A stretch of 64,000 nt of DNA, taken from Hemileia vastatrix. Lineage: Eukaryota > Basidiomycota > Pucciniomycetes > Pucciniales > Zaghouaniaceae. The stretch lies in NCBI GenBank assembly GCA_030280995.1, contig JASXTE010000015.1, positions 1,816,501 to 1,880,500 of the forward strand, given 5' to 3'. Positions 23,760 through 36,256 of the stretch are shown piece after piece (positions within the stretch are counted from its first letter, which is position 1; every line of letters begins with the position of its first letter). The position numbers were made by a program, and so were the translations under genes. The notes under the pieces are model-generated. The model searched no databases, had not been told where the DNA came from, and saw nothing but the letters and a program-made list of their open reading frames with translations.

Positions 23760-26640
23760 GACTGAACTTTACTTTGAACTAATCTTGGGCTCTTAACCAA
23801 ACATGGATGAGTCTGTGCTTGAGTAATAGTGAAAGTTTAATAAATAATTTATAGAAATAATAACAAGGGAAGATTAATAATCTGATCCATTCACAGAATT
23901 TTTTTCACAAAACTCATTTTCATTTTCATTTTGAATTTCACCTGATCACTTAAAAGACTGAAAATTATACTATTTATTTCAAAAACATCACTTTTAACCT
24001 CTCTAATTATTTTATTCTATTTTTTTTGAAAAAATATAAAATAATATCAGTGGTTCTCTTTAATGATAACTCCTTTTAACCAAGAATTTGAAGCTTTTAT
24101 TTTTTAATTTAAACCATATTACCTGATATTTTTTTTTGTATTTTTATTATTTCTTATTATGCAATATAATTATTTTAAACTCAATGGAATTATTTAATAA
24201 AAATATTGAACCATAAAAATTCTCAAGTTTCTATTCTAGAATACTGTGAAAAGACTCATAATTAAGAAAAATAAAAGATAGAAATATGTTTTCATAATTT
24301 CTGTTTCAATGAAGTTCTCTAATATCTTCTTTACACTTAGCACTAATAATTGATAAATTGTTTAATTATATGTCTAGAAAGAAGTATAATTCTTATACAA
24401 GTGAATTTTAATCCAGTTTTTTCCATTTTTGTATGCAAGAAGATGATTAAAGTTAAAAGGAAATATCTTTTTGCTCTTTTTTTTTCAATCAAATATTCAA
24501 CTACTAAGAATTTTCACAATATTAATTTATTCAATGTAATACACATATGATTTTCTGGAACTCTTCATGATGTATTTCATCAAAATTCAATGTAAATATG
24601 GTTATTTGGTAGAGTAATCTCATGAGTTGAAATAATTAATCACTACTTAGTGAATTTTTCATATGAAAGACTGAAATTCAAGCTAGATGTAAAAATTTAA
24701 AGATAATTAAAACAAAGTAGTATAAATTTATTTAAACTTTAATTTTAGTACTTGATTTTGCTTCAATGCTGTATTGTGGGATAATTTCAGTGTCAACCTG
24801 GGAATAAGCACCATATAATTTGAAAAGTGATCTCATGTTAAAAAATGTGCTTCAGGTAGATATTTTGATTGTATTATTGTTCAAGAACTGAATTAAATAG
24901 GTAAAAGTGGTAATTTTTCATAATTCTATCAGTTTCAAATTAAAAAACTATTATATGATATTCATTTTGTAAAAAAGACACAATAGGTAATTTAGATTAT
25001 ACCCATGTAGAAAAGAAGCTGTAAAGGCAATCATCTTTTTATTAAAAATAATATTATTCCATGTTTTAAATGAAAAGAAAAAATATTTCAATTCTATGGT
25101 TTTGAAAAATAAATTAAATGAAACATTTCAGGTACGCTTTTTTAGTCATTAGAATCAAAGTTTTGATAGGAGTAATTCACAACTGAACACTTACACGCAA
25201 TTGTAAAATTATATATATGGGTTCAAGATTTATCAATGATTTATTGGAATTATGATATTTATGCTGATTGGTAGATCTTATATGATGTTTCTATTCAGTT
25301 TCTAAGTGTATGAAAAACAATCCCTTTGATATTTTATTTAAACAGAAGAATTTAAAAATTTTCTTGAAATTGGCCTTATCACAAAGCAATACTGTAATGG
25401 TTATATTGTTATAAAAATTAATTTAAATAGCAATATTTCAAATCTTCATAACAGATTTTAAACTAAACATAAATATTAAAATTTGACTTTTTATAAAAAT
25501 ATATATTGATTTAAAAGATATTTACTTATTTTTTTTTTTACAAAATGACCAATTTTATCCTGTGAGGCTTCCATTCAACTTAAATGTGTAAGTCTAAAAA
25601 ATTAATATGATGCTCTGAATACTCTATATAATGTGTACCTAAGGCAAAAATAATGTTTTTTTGAAGTACTTTAAATCTAAGCAGAAGAGCTGATATCTTT
25701 TTTATGTAATATAGTTGTATAAAATTGATTTTTAGGTAGTTTCGTAATACGTAATATGGAAAGAAATCATATCATAATAATATATAATCAACTTAAAACT
25801 TTTTTTAATATAATATTATCTAAAAATAATTCTTAATATGTACTTATTTTTAGAACTTCAAAGTGTTTAATAAAAATATTTTGATATAAAAATATAATTA
25901 TTTTTATATTTAAAAGTAATTAATAAAACTTCTAAAAAAGTATAAATTTTTTCATGGCTTAAATTATTATGAACCACACTTGGAAACAAGATTGCATTGA
26001 GAGTTCAATCTAAGTTCCACCAAAAACATGATAAATAATTTTTTTGAAAATGTATATAGTCATTGAAATGAAAAAAAATTAGTAAAAGAAAGGACTCAGA
26101 TATTTTATTCTGTTACTGAATAGATTATCATAAATATATTGAGGTAGATAACTTATTGAAGTTTTTTAAATTTGCAGTTATTACAGTCAATTATCCAGTT
26201 ATATATAGCAATCACAAAACAAGAAATAAGCCTAAATGGTTATATATGTGGATAAATCTTTTCCTCAACCTTTACCCTAATTATTTAATTTAATTCAAAG
26301 CTATTTTTAATCTAACCAACATATTTTACTATTACATTTAAAAATAAATACAATAAACTCAAAAAATACATAAGTTCAATAGTTTAAAATTTCTTTAAAT
26401 GTTTTATTCTAGTTTTTAACTTTTTGCTACAATTTTCCTATTATATTATTTATTTATATCATGTATAGTTATCAAAAGAATTCTGTGAATTATTGTGTAA
26501 AAAAGCAAAATAGTATTTCATTATCAATTATTTTACTATATTACTTTCTTAGTCTTAAAGTGCATTGTAAATCAAAAATATAAAATAAAGACGTATAAAC
26601 TATAGGTTTAAGTTAAAAAATATCAATAATAAATAATTAT
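23760..26640. other. AT-rich interior of the 4.6-kb element
   Basis: About 2.9 kb with no supportable gene, only short chance frames. Very high A+T with long T and A runs. Nothing resembles a tnp2 or gypsy protein. Confidence 0.6.
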
Positions 26641-26679
26641 CAATCATTTTCCATATCGGCAGAATAGAGCTGTAGATTG

Positions 26680-28020
26680 AGGGGGTGGACTCTGATGTTC
26701 GCCCGAAGAACAAAGTTCACACTCCATTTTTCACTACCTCAATGGACAACCTCTCAATCTCTCCACACAAATTTTTCTGCTTTTTCATTTCTGTTAATTC
26801 TATTACCACTCACTACCCTTTTATTGCCCTCCTGATACATTTGCTACACCCTTTAAGCTTCAAAATCTATGTTTAAGCCCTCCTCACTACTCCCCTCCAC
26901 TCTATTTTCACTTTTAACACAACTACACCCCTTTTTCAACCTCTCACTCACCTCCCATTCCCCTCACTCACCCCACTCACCTCCATTAGCCCTCACCAGC
27001 CTTTCTCTCACATTCTAAAACTATTACTCACCTCCCCAGTTTATTGTCCACATCCCCCAGCTCTCGCTTACCTCCCCTAGCCCTTTCTCACCTTCCCAAT
27101 CTTTCCAGCCCTTCACTCACCTCTTCCAGCCTCCCCCAGTCCCTTACTTTGGCTGGAGATGTGAGCGAGGTGCTGTAAAGACTAAGGAAGGCTGGGAGAA
27201 GTGAGTGAGAGGCTTTTATTACCTCCCACAGACTTTCAAAGCCCCTCGCTCACCTCCCCCAGCTTCCCAAGTCCCTTAATTTGGCTGGAGATGTGAACGA
27301 GGTGCTGTAAAGACTAAGTAGGGCTGTGAGTAGTAGGTGAGAGGCTTTTATCAACTCTCCTAGCCCTTTAAGGACCCTTGCTCACCTTTTCCAGCCTTCC
27401 CGAAGTGGGTTAGGGGATTTTATAACCTCTCCCAGCCCTGTAAAGCCCCTCTCTCACCTTCCCCAGCCTTCCCCAGTTCCTTTATTTTTCTGGGGGAGGT
27501 GAGCAATGAGATTGAAGAGGTGAAAAAAGTGTTGGGGAGGCATGCAAGGGCTTGGGAAGTAGCCAACTTTTTATAAACTTGAGAATAATTAATATGTATA
27601 AATTAGAAATAACAAGGAATAAAATTTTGAGGAATTATAACCCATTCCAAGTGGTAAATAATGTAACTAAATACATATTTCAGAATTTGAGTTGCTTGTG
27701 TTTACTAAAAAAATGTGGCCAATCGTTGAAAAAGGAAGATTTTTGTAGGGAAGAAACATGAAAAATGAAAAAAATACAAAGTAAAATAAAACTAAATAAT
27801 GACAGTGGGCTGGGAAAGGTGAGTGAGGGTCTGGGGGAGGTGTGAGAAATGAAGAGAAGAGAAGGGAGAGGGGGGGAAGGAGAGGAGAGTTGTTTTCTCA
27901 CTGTGAAGGAAAGGAATAGGGAAAATGGGTAAGTAGATGGCAAGTTTAGAAATGAGATAAGGGGGTAGGATAGGAAGTCAGATTGAAGATAAGGGAGAAT
28001 TAGGGGAGGGAGGCATCAGA
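26680..28020. repeat. CCTC/GAGG minisatellite zone with a 132-bp tandem unit
   Basis: 26800-27130 is strongly pyrimidine-rich on the plus strand (repeated CTCACCTCCCC and CCAGCC words); 27780-28020 is purine-rich (GGGGGAGGTG, GGGAGAGG). Between them a 132-bp unit is duplicated: CCCTTACTTTGGCTGGAGAT at 27141 and CCCTTAATTTGGCTGGAGAT at 27273, each followed by GAGGTGCTGTAAAGACTAAG. The strand switch makes the two flanks complementary in character, so long-range folding is possible. Confidence 0.7.
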
Positions 28021-29275
28021 TGGAAGTCCCACTTGTAATTCTACCAGGAATCAATTCAGGAAGCAAAAAAAAGCACTAGACATCTAGTGCACACTTTTTT
28101 CCTGCTGTGAATATTTTTTGAAATATTAATCAACTGTGGTTCAATGAAGGTTCAAATCAGTTTCAAGGTGTTTTCAAAGTAAATTCAATATTTCTTCATG
28201 ATTGTTTCATCACCACCTCAATGTGTGCTGAAAAAGATATGAATTAGGGTTCAAGGTTGCGGACTTGCTAGCAAGTCCGCCCCCCATATTGCGTGGTGTA
28301 TAGAGCACTAAATACTTATACTGTTGATGATATCTACCCTTTACCTATAATTAGCTCTATACATGCTACTTTACAGGGTGCTAAATATATCAGCTGTTTG
28401 GATGGTAACAAAGGATATCACCAGGTACCTGTTGAGAAAAATTCTCAGAACTTTCTGATGATTGCCACTCATATGGGTATTTATAAGTATATTAGGATGC
28501 CATTTGGCCCTAAAAATGCCCCTTCAGTTTTCCAAAAAGTCATGGATAACACATTCCATCAAGAGATAATTGAAGGATGGCTGATGGTTTATATTGATGA
28601 TATCATTATATTCTCAAAAACATTTGAGGACCATCTTAACCACCTGTGTAAAGTATTCCAGAAAATGGATGAAATAAATATGACACTTGCTTTGAAGAAA
28701 TGTAAATTTGGTTTCCATTCTTTAAAAGTTCTTGGTCATGTTGTTTCAGGCTTAGAGATATGTGTTGACCAGAACAAAGTGGCAGCCATACAACAGGTGA
28801 AGGCTCCTACTACAGTGAGAGACCTCCAAAGTTTTTTGGAAATGTGTGGATACTATAGACAGTATATTAAAAATTACCAAGTCATTGCTTTACCCCTTAC
28901 CCAATTAACTAGAAAGGATGTTGCTTTTGTCTGGAATAGTGAAAGACAAAGAGCCTTTGACACTATGAAACACTGTTTGATGTCAGCACCAATTCTTGCT
29001 TTACCTGACTTTAATCAACCATTTTTTTTGTACACTGATGCCAGTTTCATTGGTCTTGGTGCTGCCCTCCATCAAAAACAAGTGATAAATGATAAAGTTT
29101 CAGAAGTAGTAATTTGTTATATTTCAAGAACCTTGAGAAATAGTGAATTGAAATATGGTGCTACTCAATTAGAGTGTTTAGCTGTAGTATGGGCTCTAGA
29201 AAAGCTTCATTATTACCTAGATGACCAAAGTTTGAACTTGTCACTGACTGCAGTGCAGTTAAATCCCTTTTAAAC

Positions 29276-31030
29276 TTGAAAACACCTAACAGACATATGT
29301 TCAGATGGCAGTTGGCTGTTCAAGAATACAGAGGGAGAATGACAATTATTCATAGGGCTGGTATTGTTCACTCAAATGTGGATATGTTATCTAGGTTACC
29401 TTTACCAAATAATGACTCTAATCCTGCGTATGATCCTGAGGATGAAATTATTCATATACATGGGATATATGTGGTTGATATGGAGGAAGAGCTATAACAG
29501 CTTATTCTGGATACATATGATAAGGACACTGACTTGAAAAAGTTATGCACCATATTAAATGATCCAAAGAATGCTTCAATACAAGCATTAACTAAAACCC
29601 TTCCACCAAAGTACCAAAAAGCTTTGGAAAAAGGTAAATTTTCAATTGATGAAGGATATCTATATTATAGAAGAAAGTTGAGTAATGTCATTGTTATTCC
29701 TCCTTCTATGAAAGAAATCATCTTGAAAATTTGTCGTGATGACATATTAGCTGGACATTTTGATCTTGAAAAAACAATGATCAGAATGAAGATCACTGCT
29801 TGGTGGGTTAATATGTCTGAAGACACAAAATTATATGTTGAGTCTTGTGATTCTTGCTAAAAATAAAAAAGATTAACTGGTAAAAGAGCAGGATTAATGC
29901 AACATATTGAACCTCCTGATGCACCATGGCAAATAATAAACATGGATTTTGTAACAGGATTACCTATTGCTGGTAAAGACAGTTATAACTCTTGTTGGGT
30001 TATTGTGGACAGATTCACAAAAATGTGTAAATTTATCCCTACCCACAAGGATGTTTCCAATAAAGAATTAGCTTTCTTATGGTGGTCTCATATATTTAAT
30101 ACTGCTGGTTTTCCTAAAGCCATAATCTCTCACAGAGACCCTGAATTTACTTCTAAATTTTGGATGTCTCTGATGGATGTTTGTGGTTGTGATCTGAAAC
30201 TTTCTACTGCCCACCATCCACAGACTGATGGTTTAGCTGAAAGAATGATTCAGACTTTAGAGGACATGATTAGAAGGTATTGTGCCTTTGGCCTTGTGTA
30301 TAAAGATAATGAAAGATTCACTCATGATTGGGTTACCTTACTTCCTGGGTTGGAATTTGCTTATAATAGCACTGTTCATTTTGTTACTCAAAGAAAGCCT
30401 TTTGAGCTCTGGCTTGGATATTTTCCAAATACTCCTGCCCAAATTCTCAATAACAAAATACCTAAATTCGATATACATCCTGGTGTAAAATCTTTTCTTC
30501 AAATGCAACAACTATGCAGAAATCATGCTCAACAATGTATTGAAAAATCATTTGAATATGAGAAGAAGAGATGGGACAAATCCCATAAAGAATACACTTT
30601 TAAAAAGGGTGATGAAGTGTTGATTTCTACAGTCCACTTCAACTTACAAGGTAACAACAAATTGAAAGATCCATTTGTTGGTCCATTTGTTGTCAGAAGA
30701 ATGATTGGAGATAATGCAGTTGAGGTTATTTTGTATTCTCCATATGACAGAAAACATTTTTTTTTTCCAATATCTCTTTTGAAACCTTACACATCCAATA
30801 GTGATTTATTTCCAAAAAGGAGGGGAAGACCAAAGAAAACCCCAAATGAAATCACTGAAACAGCAGAAATTGAAAAAATTCTAAATTACAGAATAGTCAC
30901 TTCTGAAAAAGGTACAGAATACTTATTGAGATTCAAGAATAAATCATCTGAATATGACTCTTGGATACCTGGGAAGGAGATATCTAATCTTCCTACTCTA
31001 CTAAAAAAGTATAAAAAGAAAAAATCATAG
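29276..31030 (+). pseudogene. Gypsy 3 end of RNase H, integrase and chromodomain
   Basis: One frame holds 29276-29497, 29534-29860 and 29897-31030, separated only by in-frame stops (29495-29497; two stops around 29858-29866). The zinc-binding part ends VESCDSC. Core residues: MDFVTGLP (D), HRDPEFTSKFW (D; the usual S-D-R-D reads S-H-R-D) and LAERMIQTLEDM (E). The C-terminus has a basic KRRGRPKK AT-hook-like motif, then a chromodomain-like segment (EKILNYRIVTSEKGTEYLLR, then SEYDSWIPGKEI). In chromoviruses this tail directs integration to particular chromatin. Confidence 0.85.
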
Positions 31031-31063
31031 CATTTTTTTATTGTTTTTTTTAGAGTGAGGGAG

Positions 31064-34051
31064 TGTCAGCCAGGCTACTAGACTTAACTGGTAAAATAAT
31101 TAATTATTTTACTGAGTTGAAGCCACACCCCTTCTTCTTACTAATAATTAATTATCTACTTAAGTATTACTTACAATTAAATAGTTAAGTACATTAAGTA
31201 GTATAATTTATTAGTGTAAATAAAATGTCCCTTACAATTTTACTCCCTAACACCGTGCTCAATGGTATAAGTTGATGGAAATAGAATTTAATAATAAAAT
31301 TATAATAAAAAAGCTTTCAAACAATTATATTACCTCAGTGAGAGATCTGGAATCCCATGAAAGTAATATAATTAATTAATTATTGTGTAATTAATTGTGA
31401 CAGTCCAAGGAACTCAAACTTTATTGCTAGTAAATTTGATGTCCTTGTTGACGTACCAGTTTATTTAATTCTTGTTTCATATATATGTATTACTTTCAGT
31501 CATTCTTTTTCTCACATGCTTACAATATATAGTGTGAATTCCGTATATTTTATTCCCTCATGTTTTGCCTATAAAAGGCCTCTTACTTTGTGCTTTTCAA
31601 ATCATTCTTTTATTACTTACATTACTATTACACTTACAACAATACATTTATTCCTATATTTTATAACTTTAGTACTTACAATACCATAATTCTAATCTAT
31701 AATTTATATTGATATCTTATAACTACCTCTTTTATTTGAGTAAAACAATTATTTTGATTAAGAAATACGTACTATTCTTTGAGAGTTCAATAAAACCCTA
31801 AATTTCCTTGTATAAACCTCGAACCAAGCTTCTAGACCAAAAACACCCCTTGACAAAATTCAACACCATTTGCTTGAAATAAAATCCATGATTCTTTATA
31901 TTCTTCCAACAAAACGATATGTCATTTAAAAAACCCTAACCCTATTTCTGACATTTTATTTCTGACTTAAAAGAAAATCAAAAAAGGGTTATAAAATTTA
32001 AAGCCAGATATTATCAATGGTCTAAAAAGACATATTTTAGCTACCTATGTTTTTTATAAGTATTATATTTGTTTCAGAGTAATACCTACTTGAGAAGATT
32101 AAAATAAAGTTGATGGAATTTGAGCCAAGTGGATGATATATATCTCAAAAACCAGTGAGCCAAATCAGATGTTGTGTGGTGGATATGAGAGCTAGGATTC
32201 TGTAGAACCTTCTTAAAAGTGGAAATGGGTTTTGAGAAAACAAAAAAAGAAATAGAAACAATAACAAAAACGAATTCAGAAAAAGAACATCAGTTAAAAT
32301 TGAAAAAAAGATGGTGGGAGGATGACTTACCTGATGAGATGTCTTAAAAGATGTAAAAGGACCAGATAGAAGTTCAGGAAGTGATTGATAAACAAAATAG
32401 AAGAAGAGTTAAGGAAGTGAGAGAAGATGAATAAAAAGATATGAGGGATCATTGAAAAACAGAAAGAATGAAAAATTATGTAATTTCTGAAATATCCAAC
32501 TTCATGTTGAGATGATTAACCAAAATGAATCAGGAAGGGAAAAATTATGCCTTCAGTGAAAATTCAAAATCAAAGTCAATATGCAAAAAAAAAACTCAAG
32601 TGGAGAGTACATGCAACTTGATCATTTTGAGAGCATGAAAAAAGGATTTAAAAGGGTTGTGTTAAAAATTTTGTAGTGTTCTTGGCATGATGACTTAGTT
32701 TTGAGGATATAAATTTGTTCAGGAATTGTTGTTAAAGAAAGTAATGAAAAGCTCAAAATTTACTGGGGCACCATGTGTAAAAATTTGTATCAAAAAAGTG
32801 GGAGGGGAACGATGTGATGTGTGGTGAATTGGGAGGATCTGTAGATTTGTCAGCATAGTCTAGTATATAAGTATGATATAATAGTGTTTATTTATGGTCC
32901 TACTACTTATTGATAAATGATTTAGTGATTAAACCTCAGGGGAAGACTAATAAAATAGTTATACTCAAATAAAACTCACAATACTTGGATTTAAATGTGT
33001 GCTAGTGGTGGAAAATAGATGAATAAAATATAGTTATAGCTTATATAAAGATAATATCAATTTATAATGGCTTTATAATATATTTCTGAATGTTAATAAT
33101 TTTATTCTAGTGATTGTTTGAGTTGTATTAATTGAATGATGATAAATAACCGTCAAAATCTCTCCTTACTTATACCCAAATCCACTGGAGTGCACAGACC
33201 TTCAATCCAGATGATGTCACTGCTATCCACAGAAATTAAAGCACTGTGAGGGCCCATCACCTCCCCATGGCGTCCACTTCAAGCAGATTCAACACCCAGA
33301 CCTCCAGTAAGGACACTCCATCATTATTAATGATAACACAGATCTATACCACAAATAGAAAATCCAGATAAAAGCGGATATCATAAAGAAATAGGTAAAA
33401 TAAACAATCAAAAAGAGATTTAATGAAACCAAAAGCATATAAAGGAAACAAATAAAATGTCCAAGCCCCCAATAAAATCCCCAAGCATTCACATTAACCC
33501 AGAAATGACCTTCCAACCCATAAATCCGTGAATAACCATCCAAGGAAGTAAATTTAGTTGTCCAAACTGAGTGTATGCGCCTGATATAGATGTCTATGCT
33601 TCTGTAGGCGTAGTGAATCAACTGATTTCGTCCAGATGACCTAAAATAAGCAGAAAAACAAAGGTTAGAGGCTATTAAGGGGCTAAAACCCACTTATATA
33701 CCTAAATATACATAATATACTGCATATTTCACTGAATATGAGATTTATGTATACATATAAGCTTATTTATGTCAATAATTACTTCATATCACTTATGATA
33801 AGTGTATTATGACTCCATTAACACCTTAATAAATATTATTAGGCCATGGATAAGCTATTTAAACTATTATAAGTTATATAATAGAATAATAATTATATAT
33901 ATATATAATAGAATAATAATTATATATATATATAATAAAATAATATATATTATTATTTTAACCTTATTTTTAAGATATAAGCTTAATCTACTTAAGTTTA
34001 TCTTATTTTAAGCATAATAAATACTCAGTGCTAAGGATATTTAGGCTGACA
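31064..34051 (+). repeat. Putative 3' LTR of gypsy 3
   Basis: It starts TGTCAGCC directly after a polypurine tract and ends GGCTGACA. A TATAAAAGG box lies near 31571. The end resembles the 21396 LTR end. Its length of about 3 kb is unusual; sequence at 31800-33000 may be inserted material. An AT microsatellite-like duplication lies at about 33878-33960. The longest frame inside (33289-33693, minus) has no recognisable protein character. Confidence 0.4.
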
Positions 34052-35104
34052 AGATTGTTTGGCTGTGCTGTGGTTGGAAAATTCTCACTAAAGTAGGACA
34101 TATTTGACCCCATGTTTAAGATCTCATGTACCAAATAAGTCATGTTTCATGGTGTGTTTATGTGGTGGTTTTCAAATGAAATCCACCGGGAATATTTGTT
34201 CAAGTTTGAGACCCCCTATTAAAAATTAGATGGGTAGAGGAGGAGGAAGAGATCCTTAAGAAGATGAATAACATATTTCTTTAAAAAAATTTTACGGATA
34301 AATATTAAATTGAAATAAATTTTGTAAATATTTTTGTCATTATATTGGTTTCCACTTTTAAATGCAGTTACTACTTCACATGTACTCATACCAAAACTTG
34401 GGAAAGTGGTTTATATAAGCATTAAATATTTAAATTGGAAAACTTGCATATCAATTTCCATAACCATTCAAGTTATACCCTTTAAGGACCATTTTAATAT
34501 AAATATATATATAAATAAAAATTTTAGTTGAGTAACTGAAGATTTTATTTTCAATAGCCTGTAGGTCTTATATTTTAGGTAAAATTTAAAAAATTATACA
34601 AAATTCAGTTTTGCAAAGACTTGATAGATTAGAAGTGAGAAGTGACTATAACCTTTTTTGAAATTTGAAAATAGTAATGGCATTAGGTATTTCAATCCCT
34701 ATAGCTATTAATATTTGTGATCAAAAAATTTGCTAAATTTATCTATTGTTACAATTATGTAGTAAAAGATATTATTATTGTAAATTAAATATACTTTCAT
34801 AATTTTATGGTTTATCTTTTGAATGCAAAGTAATGATTAGGTATGTTAAGGAATAATTTTCTTCCTCTAAATTGATAATAATATTGTATATTCAAAAGCT
34901 TATGTTGGATCAATGTGTGCTCAATGTGTGCTCAATGAAGGATAAAATCATGGTTATAGTTGATCAACTTATGCATAACTTGAGATCAATTGAGGTTCAT
35001 TTTTGTATCAATCTGAGAATAAATGTAAATCTAGCTGTTATTTACTTATGTTTATAAAGTATTCATAAAACTGGCATAATTAAGGGAAACTCTAAATTTC
35101 AAGA
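34052..35104. other. AT-rich sequence inside a CACTA-type right end
   Basis: No gene is supportable. Near the right side the words TCAATGTGTGCTCAATGTGTGCTCAATG (about 34910-34937, given for its repeated 12-bp unit) resemble the subterminal TCAATGTGTG words of the MITEs and of the 4.6-kb element. This suggests it is subterminal sequence of the element ending at 35145. Confidence 0.4.
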
Positions 35105-35145
35105 GAGGGGATTTCTAGCAATTCACCCCTAGATTTCCTGTGGTG
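35105..35145. repeat. Right terminal inverted repeat of a second CACTA-type family
   Basis: The end reads GATTTCTAGCAATTC, then ACCCCTAGATTTCCTGTGGTG. Its reverse complement (CACCACAGGAAATCTAGGGG) aligns with the left terminus at 39385 (CACCACAGAAAATTTGGGGG). The internal palindrome around CTAG is partly decayed. The partner left end is not in the window; it may lie before position 1, which would place unit A inside this element. Confidence 0.6.
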
Positions 35146-36256
35146 TAATAGATTAGTTACTGTTTTACTAATGTAGCGCTAGAGTCAGCGCTGGAGATCC
35201 ACTAGGGAACTGTGTCTAGAGCTCTGGAAAAATATAAAGAGGGTATTGCATCTAGTAATAACAAAGAGGGGAGAAAAAAGATTGAAAAATAGTTAGTTAA
35301 CATAAAAGTAGTTAATAATTGTGAAGTCAAAGATATTAGATTTTATGCAATTAATAGTTTGAGAGTATATAGTGTCACACGCCATGTGACACTTGAGGCA
35401 AAAGCAGCTTATTAAATCAATAAAACAGAGGTCTAAATCCATACTCAAAGTGCAGAAAGCAATTATACCTAGCAACAATGACTTCCCTTTGTGTACTCAC
35501 TATTCGACTGCACTAATCTAAACTTTAAATCTAAATTAGTCAATTTCTCAAAAGTGTGTTTAGGCTTTTCTTCAATAAGCGATGCACAGCGCAATAGTCA
35601 ATGCAATATTCCGCTAAAAGGTTTAATAAGTATCTGTGGGTTATTAAAAGGGGTAGAGAGCATGGATGGGATGGTTAGTGGAGGATTAAAGGGTTAGCGG
35701 ATGTTAGTAAGGAGGATCCAGGTGTAAAGGGTGTAAATTTGGATGTCTGTGGTGTGTGGAATGATGGATGGGTATAAGTTCAATGCGAGGAGGAGTAATA
35801 GATATAAAAGGGGTTGGATTTTGGTTCGATGTTTCTTTAGAATTAAATTAAAAAACGTATTTATAGTTAATAGTGGTAAAGCTGCAAGTTAAATCATTGT
35901 TATTGTACGTTTCCTTATTTTCTCAATAATCATTTCAAAATCTAAATCTTTGATCATTGAGTTTATGACCCTTTGTGAGATCTTAAGAATATTAGTATCA
36001 CCTTAAATTATTTTAATATTCTTGTCAAACATATCTTGAAGCAGTAGCTCATTCTTTGAGTCATCTTCCAATCACTTCCTTGAACATTCCCTCTGTGCTT
36101 TGAAGAAGTTTCTAAGCTTTTCCCTTCATCTATTTTTCAGGAACACCCTCCACCTTGTGCGTAGGTCGTCCGGTGACAGTGTAATTTAATTCTCCGTAGT
36201 TCTCATTCTTTGCACTACTACGTCCTTTTTCAGGTGTTTCTAAATCCTTTTAAAAA
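35146..36256. other. LTR or 5' untranslated sequence of gypsy 4
   Basis: About 1.1 kb without a gene, between the CACTA-type right end and gypsy 4 gag. It contains a doubled AGCGCT near 35175 and a possible TATA (ATATAAAGAGGG near 35231). No clear LTR ends or primer-binding site could be fixed. Confidence 0.35.

Larger units (their letters stand above)
23675..28298. mobile_element. 4624-bp non-autonomous CACTA-type element
   Basis: The termini are CACCACGCAATATTTGGGGG at 23675 and the inverted counterpart ending CCCCCCATATTGCGTGGTG at 28298. Each is followed inward by the 18-bp palindrome GGACTTGCTAGCAAGTCC (23695-23712; 28261-28278). A 3-bp target duplication TAT flanks the element, and gypsy 3 reverse transcriptase reads correctly across it when removed. 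Subterminal repeats (variants of TGAACTCAGAC) follow the left end, and TCAATGTGTGCTGAA lies near the right end, as in the 261-bp MITEs. I see no transposase: the interior is AT-rich with one polypyrimidine/polypurine minisatellite zone. It probably depends on a tnp2 transposase supplied in trans. Confidence 0.9.
23341..29275 (+). pseudogene. Gypsy 3 reverse transcriptase and RNase H, split by a 4.6-kb insertion
   Basis: The 5' part (23387-23674) ends at ...AWLCGDY. The 3' part (28299 on) starts with RALNTYTVDDIYPLP. Removing 23675-28298 and one copy of the TAT target duplication restores the reading. Further motifs are FGPKNAPSVFQK, YIDDIIIFSK, MCGYYRQYIKNY and RNase H LYTDASFIGLGAALHQK. A one-base loss near 29230 shifts the frame before the end of RNase H. 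Confidence 0.85.
21397..34051 (+). mobile_element. Ty3/gypsy retrotransposon 3 (chromovirus type), interrupted
   Basis: The internal region runs from 21397 to 31063 and is split by a 4624-bp CACTA-type element (23675-28298). Gene order is gag, protease, reverse transcriptase, RNase H, integrase, chromodomain. A purine-rich tract (31052-31063) precedes the 3' LTR start TGTCAGCC at 31064. The LTR appears to end GGCTGACA at 34051, giving an unusually long LTR (about 3.0 kb) that may itself contain insertions. Several stops and frameshifts mark it as dead. Confidence 0.75.

Noticed and set aside
26685..27943. Short ORFs in the minisatellite zone
   Set aside because: They are translations of C/T- and G/A-rich repeats without protein features.
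33289..33693. Minus-strand membrane-protein-like ORF
   Set aside because: Aromatic-rich translation of AT-rich DNA, no conserved motif, lies in a probable LTR.
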